Shown here in pieces: positions 52,577 to 62,129 of a stretch of 64,000 nucleotides of DNA. The notes under the pieces are model-generated. The model did not search any database and had not been told where the DNA came from. It was given only the letters and a program-made list of their open reading frames with translations. A program made the translations under genes and the position numbers. Position 1 is the first letter of the stretch; each line of letters opens with the position of its first letter. The stretch comes from Methylumidiphilus sp963753955 (GTDB lineage: Bacteria; Pseudomonadota; Gammaproteobacteria; Methylococcales; Methylococcaceae): assembly GCA_963753955.1 (NCBI GenBank), contig CAVWEM010000005.1, positions 124,001 through 188,000 of the forward strand, given 5' to 3'.

Positions 52577-55500
52577 CTACTGGCAACCCGCCCGAGGCAA
52601 CCAAAAAGATAGCAGCCCCACATCCTGCATTGTTCCATTGGCCCCCAGGTAATAGACATGGTTGTCGCCCGAGGAAACGCCTAGGTAGTCGTTGGTTGCC
52701 GAATAGTAGCGATAGACGTAAGGGGGCGAATCCTTCGTCGGGGAACCTGGCGGCGCAAACAGGGACGGATAGTTGGTTTCCGCCCACCCAAACAGACATT
52801 CGCTCAAAGAAGGAGGGGGAAGCCGACAACCGGCTTTAGGCAACCAATAAGATGCCGACCCTGCATCCTGCAATTTCCCGTCTGGTCCCAGGTAATAGAC
52901 ATGATTGTTGATTGAGGACACACCCAGGTAGGCCTTGCTTGCCGAATAGTAGCGATAGGTGTAAGGGAAGGACAGAGCCGTCGGTGATCCAGACGGTGCG
53001 AAAAGAGAGGCATAGTTTGTTTCCGCCCAGCCAAACAAGCATTCATAAGCTGCCGCTGTATCGTTGAGAGTGTTTGAAACCTGGTTGGTGGTCAGGGGTG
53101 CCTCGGTGTCGAAGACGATGGTCGCCGTGTTGGTGAACTGGGTGCCTGTCGGTCGGTCAGTGCGGGTTTTCACCTTGAAGCTGATATAACCCTGCCCCCG
53201 ACCGGTGCCGTCTTCCGGCGGCAGGAAGCCGGCCAGCGCGTCCTGCGGCAGATCGCCGGTTTTCGGGTCGATGCCGCGCAGCGTCCAACTGGCTTTGCCG
53301 GTGCCTGCGTCATAAGCGGCGACGATGTCCACCAGCAGGTTTCCTGTCGGCAGCCGATCCGAGCCGGTTTGCTGGCCGGCCAGAGAACTCACCGACTGGT
53401 TGCCGAAGGCGACCGTGCCGAGCTTGAACGTGGACCAATCCAAGTCAGCGTCCAGGCTGTCGTTGATGAACACTTCCTGGGCCGGGGCGGTGGCGGTGGA
53501 TTTATTCTCGAAGTAGATCTGGTAGGTGATCTCGTCGCCCCCGGCGACATAGTGCTGGGTTCCGACCCCGGCGCTGGCGACTTTTTCGTTGGGGTCGCGG
53601 GGCGTGACAAGCGGGGAATTTTCTAATGCGGCTAGAGTTAGTTTGTAATATTCGCGCAATTTATCGGCGAGTCTCCGTGCATCATCTTCGGTTCGGTTTT
53701 TATAGTACTTCAAGTAATCCCGAAATCGTTCATTTAGCCACCAATCAATCGCGTAATCGATTTGGTTGCCAAAATTCTTATCAATCCACCTTCCTATTTC
53801 ACATCCTGCAAGAAAACTACTGCCTACAACAAATATGTGTCCACCCGTGTAGAGACCCAATACTTCTGGAGAATAAGGCGTACCTCTAGCTAAGATTCCG
53901 CCCAGCGTAGTACCAAGTGAGGTTAACGTAGAAACTACATTCGGCCCATTCCAAGATTTTGTAGAAGGAAACGCTTGTTCCAGTACGGGCTGCGTAAAAA
54001 TACTCAAAAATGTCAGAATATCGATCGGCTTAAAATCAGTACCTACAGGATCAAAAAATGACAATGGATTGTTTCCTACATACAGATATATATTCCCAAG
54101 ATGAGATGGATTGAGCCTACTATCAAGCACTGAAAACCGTCCTAAACTTGAGTCATAAAACCTCGTCCTCATAAACTCCAACCCATTCCCATCCCCCATC
54201 ACTCCAAACCTCCCCACATAGCGGAACGGATTCGGTACCGTCTCGGTCGCCTGCAAGGGCTCGCCAAACGGCGCATAGTCGTAGCTGTTCACGACGGCCC
54301 CCGTGGCATTGGTCAACTGCCGCGTATGGCCAATGCCGTCGAAGGCGTAATAGGCCGGGCCTGACGGGGCGTTGCGGGCCACCAGGCCGAGGCCGTGGGT
54401 GTAACGGGCGACCAAAGCGCCGCTGCCGTCATATTCAGCGGCGACATCCACCAGCCCAATGGGATCATGCACATAACGGGTTACCACCCCGCTGTGGTTC
54501 ACCGCGATGCGGTTGCCCAAGGCATCATAGGTGTATTCCCAGGTGCCTTGTTTGGGCGTGACAACCTTGACGAGCCGGTTCTCGGCGTCGTATTGGTAGC
54601 TCGTGGTTCCGGTCGCGTCGGTCTTAGAGACTAGGTTGCCGTCAGCATCGTAGCCGTAACTGGCGCTGCCGACTTGGGTGTATTGGTTCAGGTTGTTGGT
54701 CGTGTACTGTGTCGTCAGGGCGTGGTCTGTCACCGCCGTGCGGTTGCCGGCGGCATCATACTGGTAGTTCACCTGTCCGCCGTCGGGATAGGTCACGCCC
54801 GCCAACTGGCCGATGTCGTCGTATTGGTATTGCGTCGTGCTGGCCAGGGTGGCCATGGACATCCGGTTGCCGTTCGCGTCGTAGGTGTAGTCGAAGCGCG
54901 ATAGCACCGATCCTCCCGGCGAATAGTTCACCAAGTGCAGCAATTGGCCTGCGCTATCGTATTCGTAGCTCGTCTGTGTGCCGTTGCTCTTCGTCTCATT
55001 CGCCAGCCGTCCATTGACGTCGTAACTGTAAGCGACGATTGTCTGGTTCTGGCCGTCGGTGAGGCCGCTGAGACGCCCCGCGCTGTCATATTGATAGTTG
55101 AGGATGTCGCCATCGAGGCCGGTGCGGCGTGTCCGGCGTCCGGCGGCGTTGGAGGCAAACGTGAAGCCTCTGCCGTCGGAATACTGGATGCGGGTGAGGA
55201 AATCGCGGTCATCGTATTGCATCGTAACCGCGCCGGTCAGGATATCCGTGGCCGAGGTCAGATTGCCTTTGGCGTCGTAGCCATAGTTGATGATCCGGCC
55301 ATCGGGATAGGTTTTGCGGGTGATCTGGCCGCGACTGTTGTGGGTGTAAGCGATGGAGCCGTGGCGGCGGTTGGTGTAGGCGCTGACATTGCCGAGCGGA
55401 TCGTAGGCAAAAGACTCGATACTCGCATCCGGATAGGTGATGGCTTGGAGGTTACCCACCCCGTCGTAGCCGAATTGGGTCTGGTTGGCACGGGCGTCGG

Positions 55501-58081
55501 TCAGCCCAGTCAAGCGGCTCCGTGTCGGCTCGAAGGCCATTCGCACCAGTTGGTTCAGTGGATTGATGATGCCGACCGGGTTGCCCTTGCCATCGTAGGC
55601 CAACGAAAGAGCCTTGCCGTCGGGGCCGACCAGTTGGGTGAGTTGCGTCTTGGCGTCATAGGCATTCTTCGCCAACGCGCCGAGCGGATCCTGCACGTCC
55701 AGGACTTGGCCTTGTGCGCCGAAGCGGATCGATGCGGTATGGTTGAGCGCATCCGTGACCTTGACCGTCCCGAGTTCATCATAGGCGTAGGCGATGTGTT
55801 CGGCCCCGCCGTCGCGGAATTCTTCCGCGAGTCGGCCTTTGGCGTCATAGTTGTAGAAATAGTGTGTTCCATCCGGGAAACTGAGAGACGTCAAGGCGCG
55901 GGCCGCAGGAGTTCCATCTGCGGCATGGTAGGCGTAGGCGGTGATCGCCCCACCGGGCTTCTCCACTTGCGCGAGTTGGTCTGCGGCGTAGCGGTAGACT
56001 ACCACCCGGCCCGTCGGATCGTGGATTTCGCTGATCCAGCCGTTGCCGTTGTAGACGAAGTTGAGGCTTTCACCGTTGGAATGGGTGATGGCCGATAGTT
56101 TGCCGCCGACATAGGACAGGTTCAGGCGGTTGCCGTTGGTATCTGCGATGGATGCCAGAGTGCCATTAGCGGCGAACTGCCAGACCATGCCGTCCTTCTC
56201 GGTCAGGGTGACGGCACCATTCTTCAGGGCAGCGCTGCCGTAATCGCCCGGCAAGCCCAGGTAACTGCCGTCGCGTTGAGGGTAGAAACTGCGCGAGGCA
56301 TCGCCGGGGCCTTGGATCGTGATGATGCCGTTTGCATCGACCGAGGCGCTGTACTCGTAGGTATGCGCCCAGCCACGGCCCAGCGCACCGACGCGGAAGC
56401 GGCCCTGGATAGCCAAGGGCGCGAATCGGCCAAAGCTGAGGGCAAGGCCCGGTTCCGGCACGGACACATCCTGCGCGGCGGCCAGCACGGAACGCGGATT
56501 CAAGGCACCCGCCGCCTGGGCGAACTCGAATTGCAGCAGGGTGCGGACATCATAGGTCGTGGTGTCGAGATCCCTGCCGGTAGTGAGTTGGTTACCCGCC
56601 AAGATGCCGCGCAAGGAGCGGTGGTGTAGGCTGATGTAGTTGGCATCCAGGCTCAGGGTTTGCAGATAGTCCGCCCAGGTGTTGCCCAAATGAGACTTGA
56701 AGTTGGACCAGATGATGGCCCACGCCGAGGAATCCATATCGGTCGGGCGCACTGCGCTTTCGATGGATGCCCAGTCGATCAGGGTCGAATCAGCCACCAA
56801 TTTCTCGACCTTGAGGCCGATGCTGCCGCTGGGCACCGAGGTGGGAACCCTGAGAAACACCGGGAGGCTATTGGAACTTCCCGGCGGCAAAGTCCCCGCC
56901 GGGGGATTCAGATTGACGCCGAGAATCTGCAAAGAACCGCTTCGGAAGGGTTCGGAGGGATTGAGCGCCATGTCCGCATTGGCATTGTTGGAGACGACGA
57001 ACAAGGACGGGGCAATGTCGGCACCGCCATCGTTACTATATTTTACCGTCCACGGGTAAAACCTTGCGTTACGCACTGCGGGCGGCGCGTCCAGCGAAAC
57101 CGTCAGCTTGCCTGCGGAACCCGCCGTTATCTCAAACGCACCAGGGTAAACCGTGGCGGGCGCGGCAATCACCACATCGTAAACGCCAGTCGCCGCGCCC
57201 GCGAGATTGAAAACCGCCTGAAGCGTGGTGGGTGAAACCACGATGGTTTGGCTGGGGCTAAGCGTGGGATGCCCCTGGGAAACCAAGCTGACCTGGGTGG
57301 CTGGTGTAAATACCTGGCCGGTTAGGGTCAAGGTAACCTGCCCAACATTGGTCGCTTTGGTCGGCGAGACTGGCGGAGCGGAAGGCTCCTCGAATCCCGG
57401 CGTGACTTTGATATCGTCGAACCACGCTGTTCCCTCGCCGACGGCGAGCGTCAGGTAGGCGAGTTGGTTTTCAGCATTGATGGTCGGTTGAAAATCAGTG
57501 CCTTTGAACTCGTCGTTGATCCAGAAATTCGCTTTGACGGAGCCGGAGTCCCAGATGTCGTAGCTGACCTTGACCTTGATCCATTGCTCCGAGGCATAGT
57601 TTCCCAGCAACCTCCCCGTCGCATGGTCACCCACTGGAAAAGCTAGGATAGTGCCGTCTCCGTTGAAAGCGATAAGACTGCGGGCCGACGTGGTCCAGGA
57701 TGGACCTGTATTAAGTGACATCCCCCCCCGATCCGGATGGCAACCCGTCAATTTCTCCGAGCCATTGCGGACATAGAATTCCACAGTGAACGGCGGTGCC
57801 ACCTGTAGCGGCCTATGCACCAGCGCACCCCAGCAACCGCCCACGCTACCGTACATGCGCAAGGATTGGTTGCCGGAGACATGCGTGGTGTTATCGACGG
57901 CAATCGCCGAGTTGCCGCTGTAGGTCCAGTTCGGCGAAGGAAATTTGCCTGCTTGGTAGCTTTCAAAATCGTCAGTCCAAACGGGAGAGTCAGCCTCGGC
58001 CAACGGCGGACATAGGAAACCTAGCAAAATGGAAAGCCAAAACAAGATCTTGGTCAATCTTGGAGATAGATGCGTTTTCAT
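52577..58081 (-). CDS. Large secreted YD/RHS-repeat protein
   Basis: An 1834-residue protein with a signal peptide (MKTHLSPRLTKILFWLSILL, cleaved near AEA). It then has a LamG-like jelly-roll region (to about 230), an IPT/TIG-like and CARDB-like stretch, and about 25 YD repeats with motifs such as YDAAGNRTAVTDH. The classic RHS core end follows: FRYVGRFGVMGDGNGLEFMR, TRFYDSSLGRFSVLDSRLNP and NNPLSFFDPVG. After DPVG comes a different tip (about residues 1350-1500), a conserved DUF11-like beta domain (AGGDEITYQIYFENKSTATA), and two tandem 85-residue repeats ending WLPKAGC and WLPRAGC. RHS shells enclose toxic tips in many bacteria; whether this tip is a toxin is unknown. A riboswitch candidate precedes it. 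Confidence 0.88.
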   Translation of the reverse strand: MKTHLSPRLTKILFWLSILLGFLCPPLAEADSPVWTDDFESYQAGKFPSPNWTYSGNSAIAVDNTTHVSGNQSLRMYGSVGGCWGALVHRPLQVAPPFTVEFYVRNGSEKLTGCHPDRGGMSLNTGPSWTTSARSLIAFNGDGTILAFPVGDHATGRLLGNYASEQWIKVKVSYDIWDSGSVKANFWINDEFKGTDFQPTINAENQLAYLTLAVGEGTAWFDDIKVTPGFEEPSAPPVSPTKATNVGQVTLTLTGQVFTPATQVSLVSQGHPTLSPSQTIVVSPTTLQAVFNLAGAATGVYDVVIAAPATVYPGAFEITAGSAGKLTVSLDAPPAVRNARFYPWTVKYSNDGGADIAPSLFVVSNNANADMALNPSEPFRSGSLQILGVNLNPPAGTLPPGSSNSLPVFLRVPTSVPSGSIGLKVEKLVADSTLIDWASIESAVRPTDMDSSAWAIIWSNFKSHLGNTWADYLQTLSLDANYISLHHRSLRGILAGNQLTTGRDLDTTTYDVRTLLQFEFAQAAGALNPRSVLAAAQDVSVPEPGLALSFGRFAPLAIQGRFRVGALGRGWAHTYEYSASVDANGIITIQGPGDASRSFYPQRDGSYLGLPGDYGSAALKNGAVTLTEKDGMVWQFAANGTLASIADTNGNRLNLSYVGGKLSAITHSNGESLNFVYNGNGWISEIHDPTGRVVVYRYAADQLAQVEKPGGAITAYAYHAADGTPAARALTSLSFPDGTHYFYNYDAKGRLAEEFRDGGAEHIAYAYDELGTVKVTDALNHTASIRFGAQGQVLDVQDPLGALAKNAYDAKTQLTQLVGPDGKALSLAYDGKGNPVGIINPLNQLVRMAFEPTRSRLTGLTDARANQTQFGYDGVGNLQAITYPDASIESFAYDPLGNVSAYTNRRHGSIAYTHNSRGQITRKTYPDGRIINYGYDAKGNLTSATDILTGAVTMQYDDRDFLTRIQYSDGRGFTFASNAAGRRTRRTGLDGDILNYQYDSAGRLSGLTDGQNQTIVAYSYDVNGRLANETKSNGTQTSYEYDSAGQLLHLVNYSPGGSVLSRFDYTYDANGNRMSMATLASTTQYQYDDIGQLAGVTYPDGGQVNYQYDAAGNRTAVTDHALTTQYTTNNLNQYTQVGSASYGYDADGNLVSKTDATGTTSYQYDAENRLVKVVTPKQGTWEYTYDALGNRIAVNHSGVVTRYVHDPIGLVDVAAEYDGSGALVARYTHGLGLVARNAPSGPAYYAFDGIGHTRQLTNATGAVVNSYDYAPFGEPLQATETVPNPFRYVGRFGVMGDGNGLEFMRTRFYDSSLGRFSVLDSRLNPSHLGNIYLYVGNNPLSFFDPVGTDFKPIDILTFLSIFTQPVLEQAFPSTKSWNGPNVVSTLTSLGTTLGGILARGTPYSPEVLGLYTGGHIFVVGSSFLAGCEIGRWIDKNFGNQIDYAIDWWLNERFRDYLKYYKNRTEDDARRLADKLREYYKLTLAALENSPLVTPRDPNEKVASAGVGTQHYVAGGDEITYQIYFENKSTATAPAQEVFINDSLDADLDWSTFKLGTVAFGNQSVSSLAGQQTGSDRLPTGNLLVDIVAAYDAGTGKASWTLRGIDPKTGDLPQDALAGFLPPEDGTGRGQGYISFKVKTRTDRPTGTQFTNTATIVFDTEAPLTTNQVSNTLNDTAAAYECLFGWAETNYASLFAPSGSPTALSFPYTYRYYSASKAYLGVSSINNHVYYLGPDGKLQDAGSASYWLPKAGCRLPPPSLSECLFGWAETNYPSLFAPPGSPTKDSPPYVYRYYSATNDYLGVSSGDNHVYYLGANGTMQDVGLLSFWLPRAGCQ

Positions 58082-58156
58082 ACCGGTCACACACAGACGC
58101 TTAAAGCCAGGAGGTCAAGCCCAGTAGGCCGTTCAGTGCTTGGTAGGCTACCCCGC

Positions 58157-58280
58157 AAAAAAAAAGCCGCACTGCCAGTTGCGCCCTTCACGTGGGACGC
58201 CGACGGCAGTCCGGCTTTCCGCTTGGGATCCGCGACTTTCCGCACCTAACTCGCGATAGGTTGGGCTTTGTCCGAAATTG
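58157..58280 (-). promoter_or_regulatory. Candidate c-di-GMP-I-like riboswitch with Rho-independent terminator upstream of the RHS gene
   Basis: On the minus strand, CGGACAAAGCCCA is followed by the hairpin ACCTATC-GCGA-GTTAGGT, capped by a GNRA tetraloop. Then come GCGGAAAGTCGCGGATCC and AAGCCGGACTGCCG. This order resembles the GEMM-I (c-di-GMP-I) aptamer (GCAAACC, GNRA hairpin, GACGCAAAGCC, AGCCGGGTTGCCG). The 3' part then pairs with GGCAGTGCGGC to make a terminator followed by nine T, so ligand binding and termination could compete. The outer helix matches the family poorly, so the ligand call is tentative; the switch-like layout is clear. Confidence 0.5.
58166..58218 (-). terminator. Terminator hairpin in the RHS leader
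   Basis: AAAGCCG-GACTGCC pairs with GGCAGT-GCGGCTTT, followed on the minus strand by nine T (58157-58165). It is about 75 bases before the RHS start codon, so it would stop transcription of that gene unless prevented. Confidence 0.8.
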
Positions 58281-58358
58281 GAATATTGGGCGTATGTACA
58301 CCTCTTTCCGGCGATTTTCAACGAAGCATTTCGCTCAGGATTTACAGCTTGCATTGGA

Positions 58359-58388
58359 TCCATGTTTCCATAATAATGGAAATATGGA
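58359..58388. promoter_or_regulatory. ArsR operator palindrome
   Basis: TCCATGTTTCCAT and ATGGAAATATGGA are inverted copies (12 of 13) around AATA. The site overlaps the arsR start codon at 58384. ArsR-family repressors bind such imperfect palindromes at their own promoter, so autoregulation is likely. Confidence 0.7.
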
Positions 58389-58725
58389 AAATAAATCTGC
58401 CGTCACTGCGCTCGCCGCGCTTGCCCAAGACTCCCGCCTCGCCATCTTTCGGCTGCTGGTACAGACCGGCCCGGACGGTCTGTCCGCCGGAAAAATCGGC
58501 GAGGCGCTGGGCATTGCGCCCTCTTCGCTGTCCTTCCACATGAAGGAACTGGCTTACGCCAATCTGGTTTCGTCCCGGCAGGAAAGCCGCTACGTCATCT
58601 ATGCGGCGAATTTCCAGGCGATAAACGAGTTGCTGGCCTTCCTGACCGAGAACTGTTGCGGCGGCACCGCTTGCATTCCATCCCCCATTCCCGAATGCAC
58701 CCCCATTGATGAGCCTTTGTCATGA
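58384..58725 (+). CDS. arsR: ArsR-family arsenic-responsive repressor
   Basis: A 113-residue winged-helix repressor. The recognition helix is IAPSSLSFHMKELAYANLVS (about residues 44-63). C-terminal Cys91, Cys92 and Cys97 (NCCGGTAC) are the likely As(III) site, different in position from the classic E. coli CxC site but known in other ArsR types. The start ATG 58384 is inside its operator. It overlaps arsC by four bases (ATGA). Confidence 0.92.
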   Translation: MENKSAVTALAALAQDSRLAIFRLLVQTGPDGLSAGKIGEALGIAPSSLSFHMKELAYANLVSSRQESRYVIYAANFQAINELLAFLTENCCGGTACIPSPIPECTPIDEPLS

Positions 58726-59207
58726 GCGATAAAATTTACAACGTCCTGGTTCTTTGCACCGGCAACTCCTGCCGCAGCGTCTTGGGCGAAGCCCTGCTTA
58801 ATCATTTAGGCAAAGGCCGGTTTAAGGCTTTCAGCGCCGGCAGCCATCCCGTGGGGCGAATCAACGAGAACGCCCTGGCTACGCTGGCCCGCCACGGCTT
58901 GCCGACTGAAGGCTACCACAGCAAATCCTGGGATGCGCTGGAAGAGGCGCAGATCGACATCATGATTTCCGTCTGCGACTCGGCGGCGGGCGAGGCTTGT
59001 CCGGTTTATCTGGGCAAGGCCGTGCGCGGGCATTGGGGCCTGCCCGACCCGGCCCATGTCGAAGGCAGCGAGGAGGAAGTCATCGCCGCCTTTGAAGCCA
59101 CTTATGCCGCGCTGGAAAAGCGCATCCACCGACTGCTGGCTTTGCCGGTTGAAGGAATGTCCTGGGAGGAGTTAGCCGCAGCGTTGAATGAGATTGGCTG
59201 TGACTGA
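58722..59207 (+). CDS. arsC: Arsenate reductase ArsC (LMW phosphatase type)
   Basis: A 161-residue enzyme that reduces arsenate to arsenite. The P-loop is VLCTGNSCRS (Cys12, Arg18), and Cys85 and Cys93 (SVCDSAAGEACP) form the disulfide relay of thioredoxin-coupled ArsC. HWGLPDPAHVEGSEEEV carries the catalytic Asp region. It is coupled to arsR by an ATGA overlap and followed by acr3. Confidence 0.94.
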   Translation: MSDKIYNVLVLCTGNSCRSVLGEALLNHLGKGRFKAFSAGSHPVGRINENALATLARHGLPTEGYHSKSWDALEEAQIDIMISVCDSAAGEACPVYLGKAVRGHWGLPDPAHVEGSEEEVIAAFEATYAALEKRIHRLLALPVEGMSWEELAAALNEIGCD

Positions 59208-59244
59208 ATCGCCTTGAGCCTGCCACTGTCCAGAGACTATTACC

Positions 59245-60324
59245 ATGAATATCCCACCATCCAAAAACACGGTTCCTCCAATAGCCGCGCCCAAAGGCTT
59301 GGGTTTCGTGGAGCGGTTTCTGACCTTATGGATTTTCCTGAGCATGGCGGGCGGGGTCGGCTTGGGGTATGGAGTCCCCGGCTTCACGCAATGGCTGAAC
59401 CGTTTCCAAGTGGGAACCACTTCTGTCCCCATCGCCATCGGACTCATCCTGATGATGTACCCGCCGCTGGCCAAAGTGCGCTACGAGGAGTTGCCGCAAG
59501 TCTTCAAAAACATCAAGGTGCTGACGTTGTCTCTGATCCAGAACTGGATCATTGGCCCGATATTGATGTTCGCGCTGGCTGTCCTATTTTTAAGGGATTA
59601 TCCGCATTACATGGTGGGGCTGATTATCATCGGCCTGGCCCGTTGCATCGCCATGGTGCTGGTGTGGAATGAATTGGCGGAAGGTGACACGGAATATTGT
59701 GCGGGATTGGTGGCGTTCAACTCCATTTTCCAGATGCTGTTCTTTTCCATTTACGCCTATGTTTTCGTCACCGTGCTGCCGGATTGGCTAGGCGTTGCTT
59801 CGGGACTGGAAGTCAAGATCACCATGCTCCAAGTCGCCGAAAGCGTGTTGATCTACCTAGGGATTCCGTTTTTCGGTGGCATGTTCACGCGGTTTTTCCT
59901 GGTGCGGCAAAAAGGCCAGGAGTGGTATGAGGGAAAGTTCATGCCTGCTATCAGCCCCATCACTCTGATTGCTTTGTTGTCCACGATACTGGTGATGTTC
60001 TCGCTGAAGGGCGAATATATCGTGCAACTGCCTTTGGATGTGGCGCGTATCGCCGTGCCTTTGGTGATTTATTTCATCGTGATGTTTTTGGCCACTTTTT
60101 TCATGTCGGCCAAAGCCGGGGCTGGGTATCGCATCAGCGCCACATTATCCTTCACCGCCGCCAGCAACAACTTTGAACTGGCGATTGCCGTGGCGGTGGC
60201 GGTGTTCGGCCTGCAATCCGGCGAAGCCTTCGCCGCAGTCATCGGGCCATTAGTGGAAGTGCCGGTGTTGATTGGGTTGGTGAATGTGGCCTTGATTTTC
60301 AGGCGATATTCAAAAGCGGCCTAA
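59245..60324 (+). CDS. acr3: Arsenite efflux transporter Acr3
   Basis: A 359-residue, 10-helix membrane carrier that exports As(III). Typical sequences are TLWIFLSMAGGVGLGYGVPG, GLARCIAMVLVWNELAEGD with the conserved Cys (about residue 134), and the C-terminal TLSFTAASNNFELAIAVAVA. It ends overlapping the convergent GH57 gene by four bases. It completes an arsR-arsC-acr3 operon. Confidence 0.95.
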   Translation: MNIPPSKNTVPPIAAPKGLGFVERFLTLWIFLSMAGGVGLGYGVPGFTQWLNRFQVGTTSVPIAIGLILMMYPPLAKVRYEELPQVFKNIKVLTLSLIQNWIIGPILMFALAVLFLRDYPHYMVGLIIIGLARCIAMVLVWNELAEGDTEYCAGLVAFNSIFQMLFFSIYAYVFVTVLPDWLGVASGLEVKITMLQVAESVLIYLGIPFFGGMFTRFFLVRQKGQEWYEGKFMPAISPITLIALLSTILVMFSLKGEYIVQLPLDVARIAVPLVIYFIVMFLATFFMSAKAGAGYRISATLSFTAASNNFELAIAVAVAVFGLQSGEAFAAVIGPLVEVPVLIGLVNVALIFRRYSKAA

Positions 60325-61493
60325 GCCCTCGCCGTTTGCAAAGCCGCATAAGCGGCGTCCAAATCCTCATGTGCGCGGTGGACCCAATCTTCGCCCCAAT
60401 AGAAGTTACAACTGGTTTCCCCGCGCAGCAAATGCCATTGGGCTTCGGTCAGCGCGTTCCATAGCTCTGGGTCATGCTGCTCGGTTTCGATGGCCTTGGC
60501 TCGGGCCGCGTTGACTAGGCCGCTGATTTCAGCCACCCGCGCCAAGGCGTCTTTTTGTGTCTGCGAGCCGGTCCATTGGGTGAAGCCGCGGCCATGGTGC
60601 CAGCCGGTGTTCCAGGCACCTTCCCTGACGATCACCTCGCCATGTGCGCCGAACTTGTCCAGGTAGGCGTCGATGAAGGTAGGCTTGATCGCGCCTTCGC
60701 CACGCGCGCGCTCCATCAGTTCGCGGTAGAAACAGCTCCAGAAATTGCTGCCCTCGGTGACGTTGCGGAACCAGCCGCCGTTCTCGCCGTCGGTGGCGGT
60801 GGTCACCAGCGGCTCGAAATTGCACCATTTAGTCCGCTCCGCCACTTCATGCTCGAACCAGCCAAATTCCATGCCGGCCTCCTGGGCGTCGGAGAGGTCG
60901 CGGTCGCGCACGATGATAATGATTTCCGCGTCGCCGTGCCGGGCAATGTGCGGGCGGTAACGCAGTTCCTCCCAGCGCATCGCGGTCATCGGTTCGACAT
61001 GCTCGCTATCGACGATGACGTAGCGGTAGCCCGAGCGGACGAGGTGGGGGATCATCTCCATGGAGAAGCCCATCTCCGGTGGCCAGAAGCCTTTGAAGTT
61101 TTCCCGCCAGAACAGGTGTTTGGCCTGCGCTTTCCAACGTCCCAGATGTTCGTCCCAGTCGCTTTGCGGGATCAGCGGAAACACCGGGTGGTAGTAACCC
61201 GTGCCGAGGATGTCGATGATGTCGCGGTTCTGCCAGTGCCACAGTAGGGAGCCAGCATCAACCACGCCGTAAGTTCTCTCCTGAAATTTCTGGTCGGAGA
61301 GGCTCTCCAGCAAGGTTCCCGACAAGGACAGATGCACCCGCCCCACGTCCTCGTAACCCCACAGCGAACGGGCAATACGGTCATAGGCGAAAAGGATTTC
61401 CTTCGCCTCCCATTCGTTTTCGGCGAACAGATGCTCCAGATTACCCGGTGGCTGATGCAGGTTGAGGACGAGGGCGTGGTGGATGTCGGACAT
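60321..61493 (-). CDS. GH57-family glycoside hydrolase
   Basis: A 390-residue GH57 enzyme. The N-terminus ALVLNLHQPPGNLEHLF holds the conserved HQP motif; the nucleophile is Glu140 in GFWPPEMGFS and the acid/base Asp235 in TATDGENGG. Substrates in the family are alpha-glucans (alpha-amylase, branching enzyme, 4-alpha-glucanotransferase). The compact length suggests an amylase-type rather than the longer branching enzyme. It converges on acr3. It may cooperate with GlgX in glycogen handling, but that is inferred. Confidence 0.88.
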   Translation of the reverse strand: MSDIHHALVLNLHQPPGNLEHLFAENEWEAKEILFAYDRIARSLWGYEDVGRVHLSLSGTLLESLSDQKFQERTYGVVDAGSLLWHWQNRDIIDILGTGYYHPVFPLIPQSDWDEHLGRWKAQAKHLFWRENFKGFWPPEMGFSMEMIPHLVRSGYRYVIVDSEHVEPMTAMRWEELRYRPHIARHGDAEIIIIVRDRDLSDAQEAGMEFGWFEHEVAERTKWCNFEPLVTTATDGENGGWFRNVTEGSNFWSCFYRELMERARGEGAIKPTFIDAYLDKFGAHGEVIVREGAWNTGWHHGRGFTQWTGSQTQKDALARVAEISGLVNAARAKAIETEQHDPELWNALTEAQWHLLRGETSCNFYWGEDWVHRAHEDLDAAYAALQTARA

Positions 61494-61602
61494 GTCTAGC
61501 TCCTAATTATAAAAATTTGCGGATACTTTATGCGGAAATGGCGGGTGTGAACAGCCTTTATCCGTAAAAGGCGTGTTTAACGCCAAGCATCCCGCGATGC
61601 GG

Positions 61603-62088
61603 TCATTTTCCGCTCTTCCTGGGATAGAAGAAAAACAGGCTGAAGACCAGCAGGGCAGGGAGCAGGTTGCGCGTGATCAGCCATAGGGCGTTGGGAAGCT
61701 GGGTCACAAATCCCCAAAACCTATCCCGGTTGGCGGGGGAATAGTCATTGGGCAAAAAACAAGCCCGGTAAGAATAAAAAGTGCCGTCGAAAACGAAGCA
61801 TAATGCGGTTTCCTTCATGAAGGTTTCGCTGTAGCTCGGATTGATCGAAGAATCGCCATAGACCGACTGCAACACATGGAGCGCGGCTTTGAGTTTCCTG
61901 CCTTCCACCCTTGGGTTTTTGCCAAACTCAAAAGTATAGTTTTCCCCAGTCTGCTTGACGGAGTAAGGGTAGTCCTCGCCATCGTTTTGGTAAACAAATT
62001 CCCCAGTGCCCTCGGCAGCGCCAAGAACATGATAGGCGATGGCGAAAATGAGCAGGAACCGTGTCAAAAGGATTTTATGGGTAGCCAT
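61603..62088 (-). CDS. Hypothetical membrane protein
   Basis: A 161-residue protein: an N-terminal hydrophobic signal (ILLTRFLLIFAIAYHVLGAA), a soluble middle with ENYTFEFGKNPRVEGRKLKA, and a C-terminal helix (NLLPALLVFSLFFFYPRKSG) with a positive tail. It is likely anchored in the inner membrane with the middle domain outside. No family was recognised. Start ATG 62088. Confidence 0.6.
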   Translation of the reverse strand: MATHKILLTRFLLIFAIAYHVLGAAEGTGEFVYQNDGEDYPYSVKQTGENYTFEFGKNPRVEGRKLKAALHVLQSVYGDSSINPSYSETFMKETALCFVFDGTFYSYRACFLPNDYSPANRDRFWGFVTQLPNALWLITRNLLPALLVFSLFFFYPRKSGK

Positions 62089-62129
62089 GGAGGCGAATCC
62101 TCTAGTTATTATTGTGGTTTTATGGGGGG

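Noticed and set aside
54935..56098. Open frame of about 387 codons antisense to the YD-repeat region
   Set aside because: It is the reverse shadow of repetitive YD codons. The protein has no fold-like pattern, and the sense strand encodes clear YD repeats.
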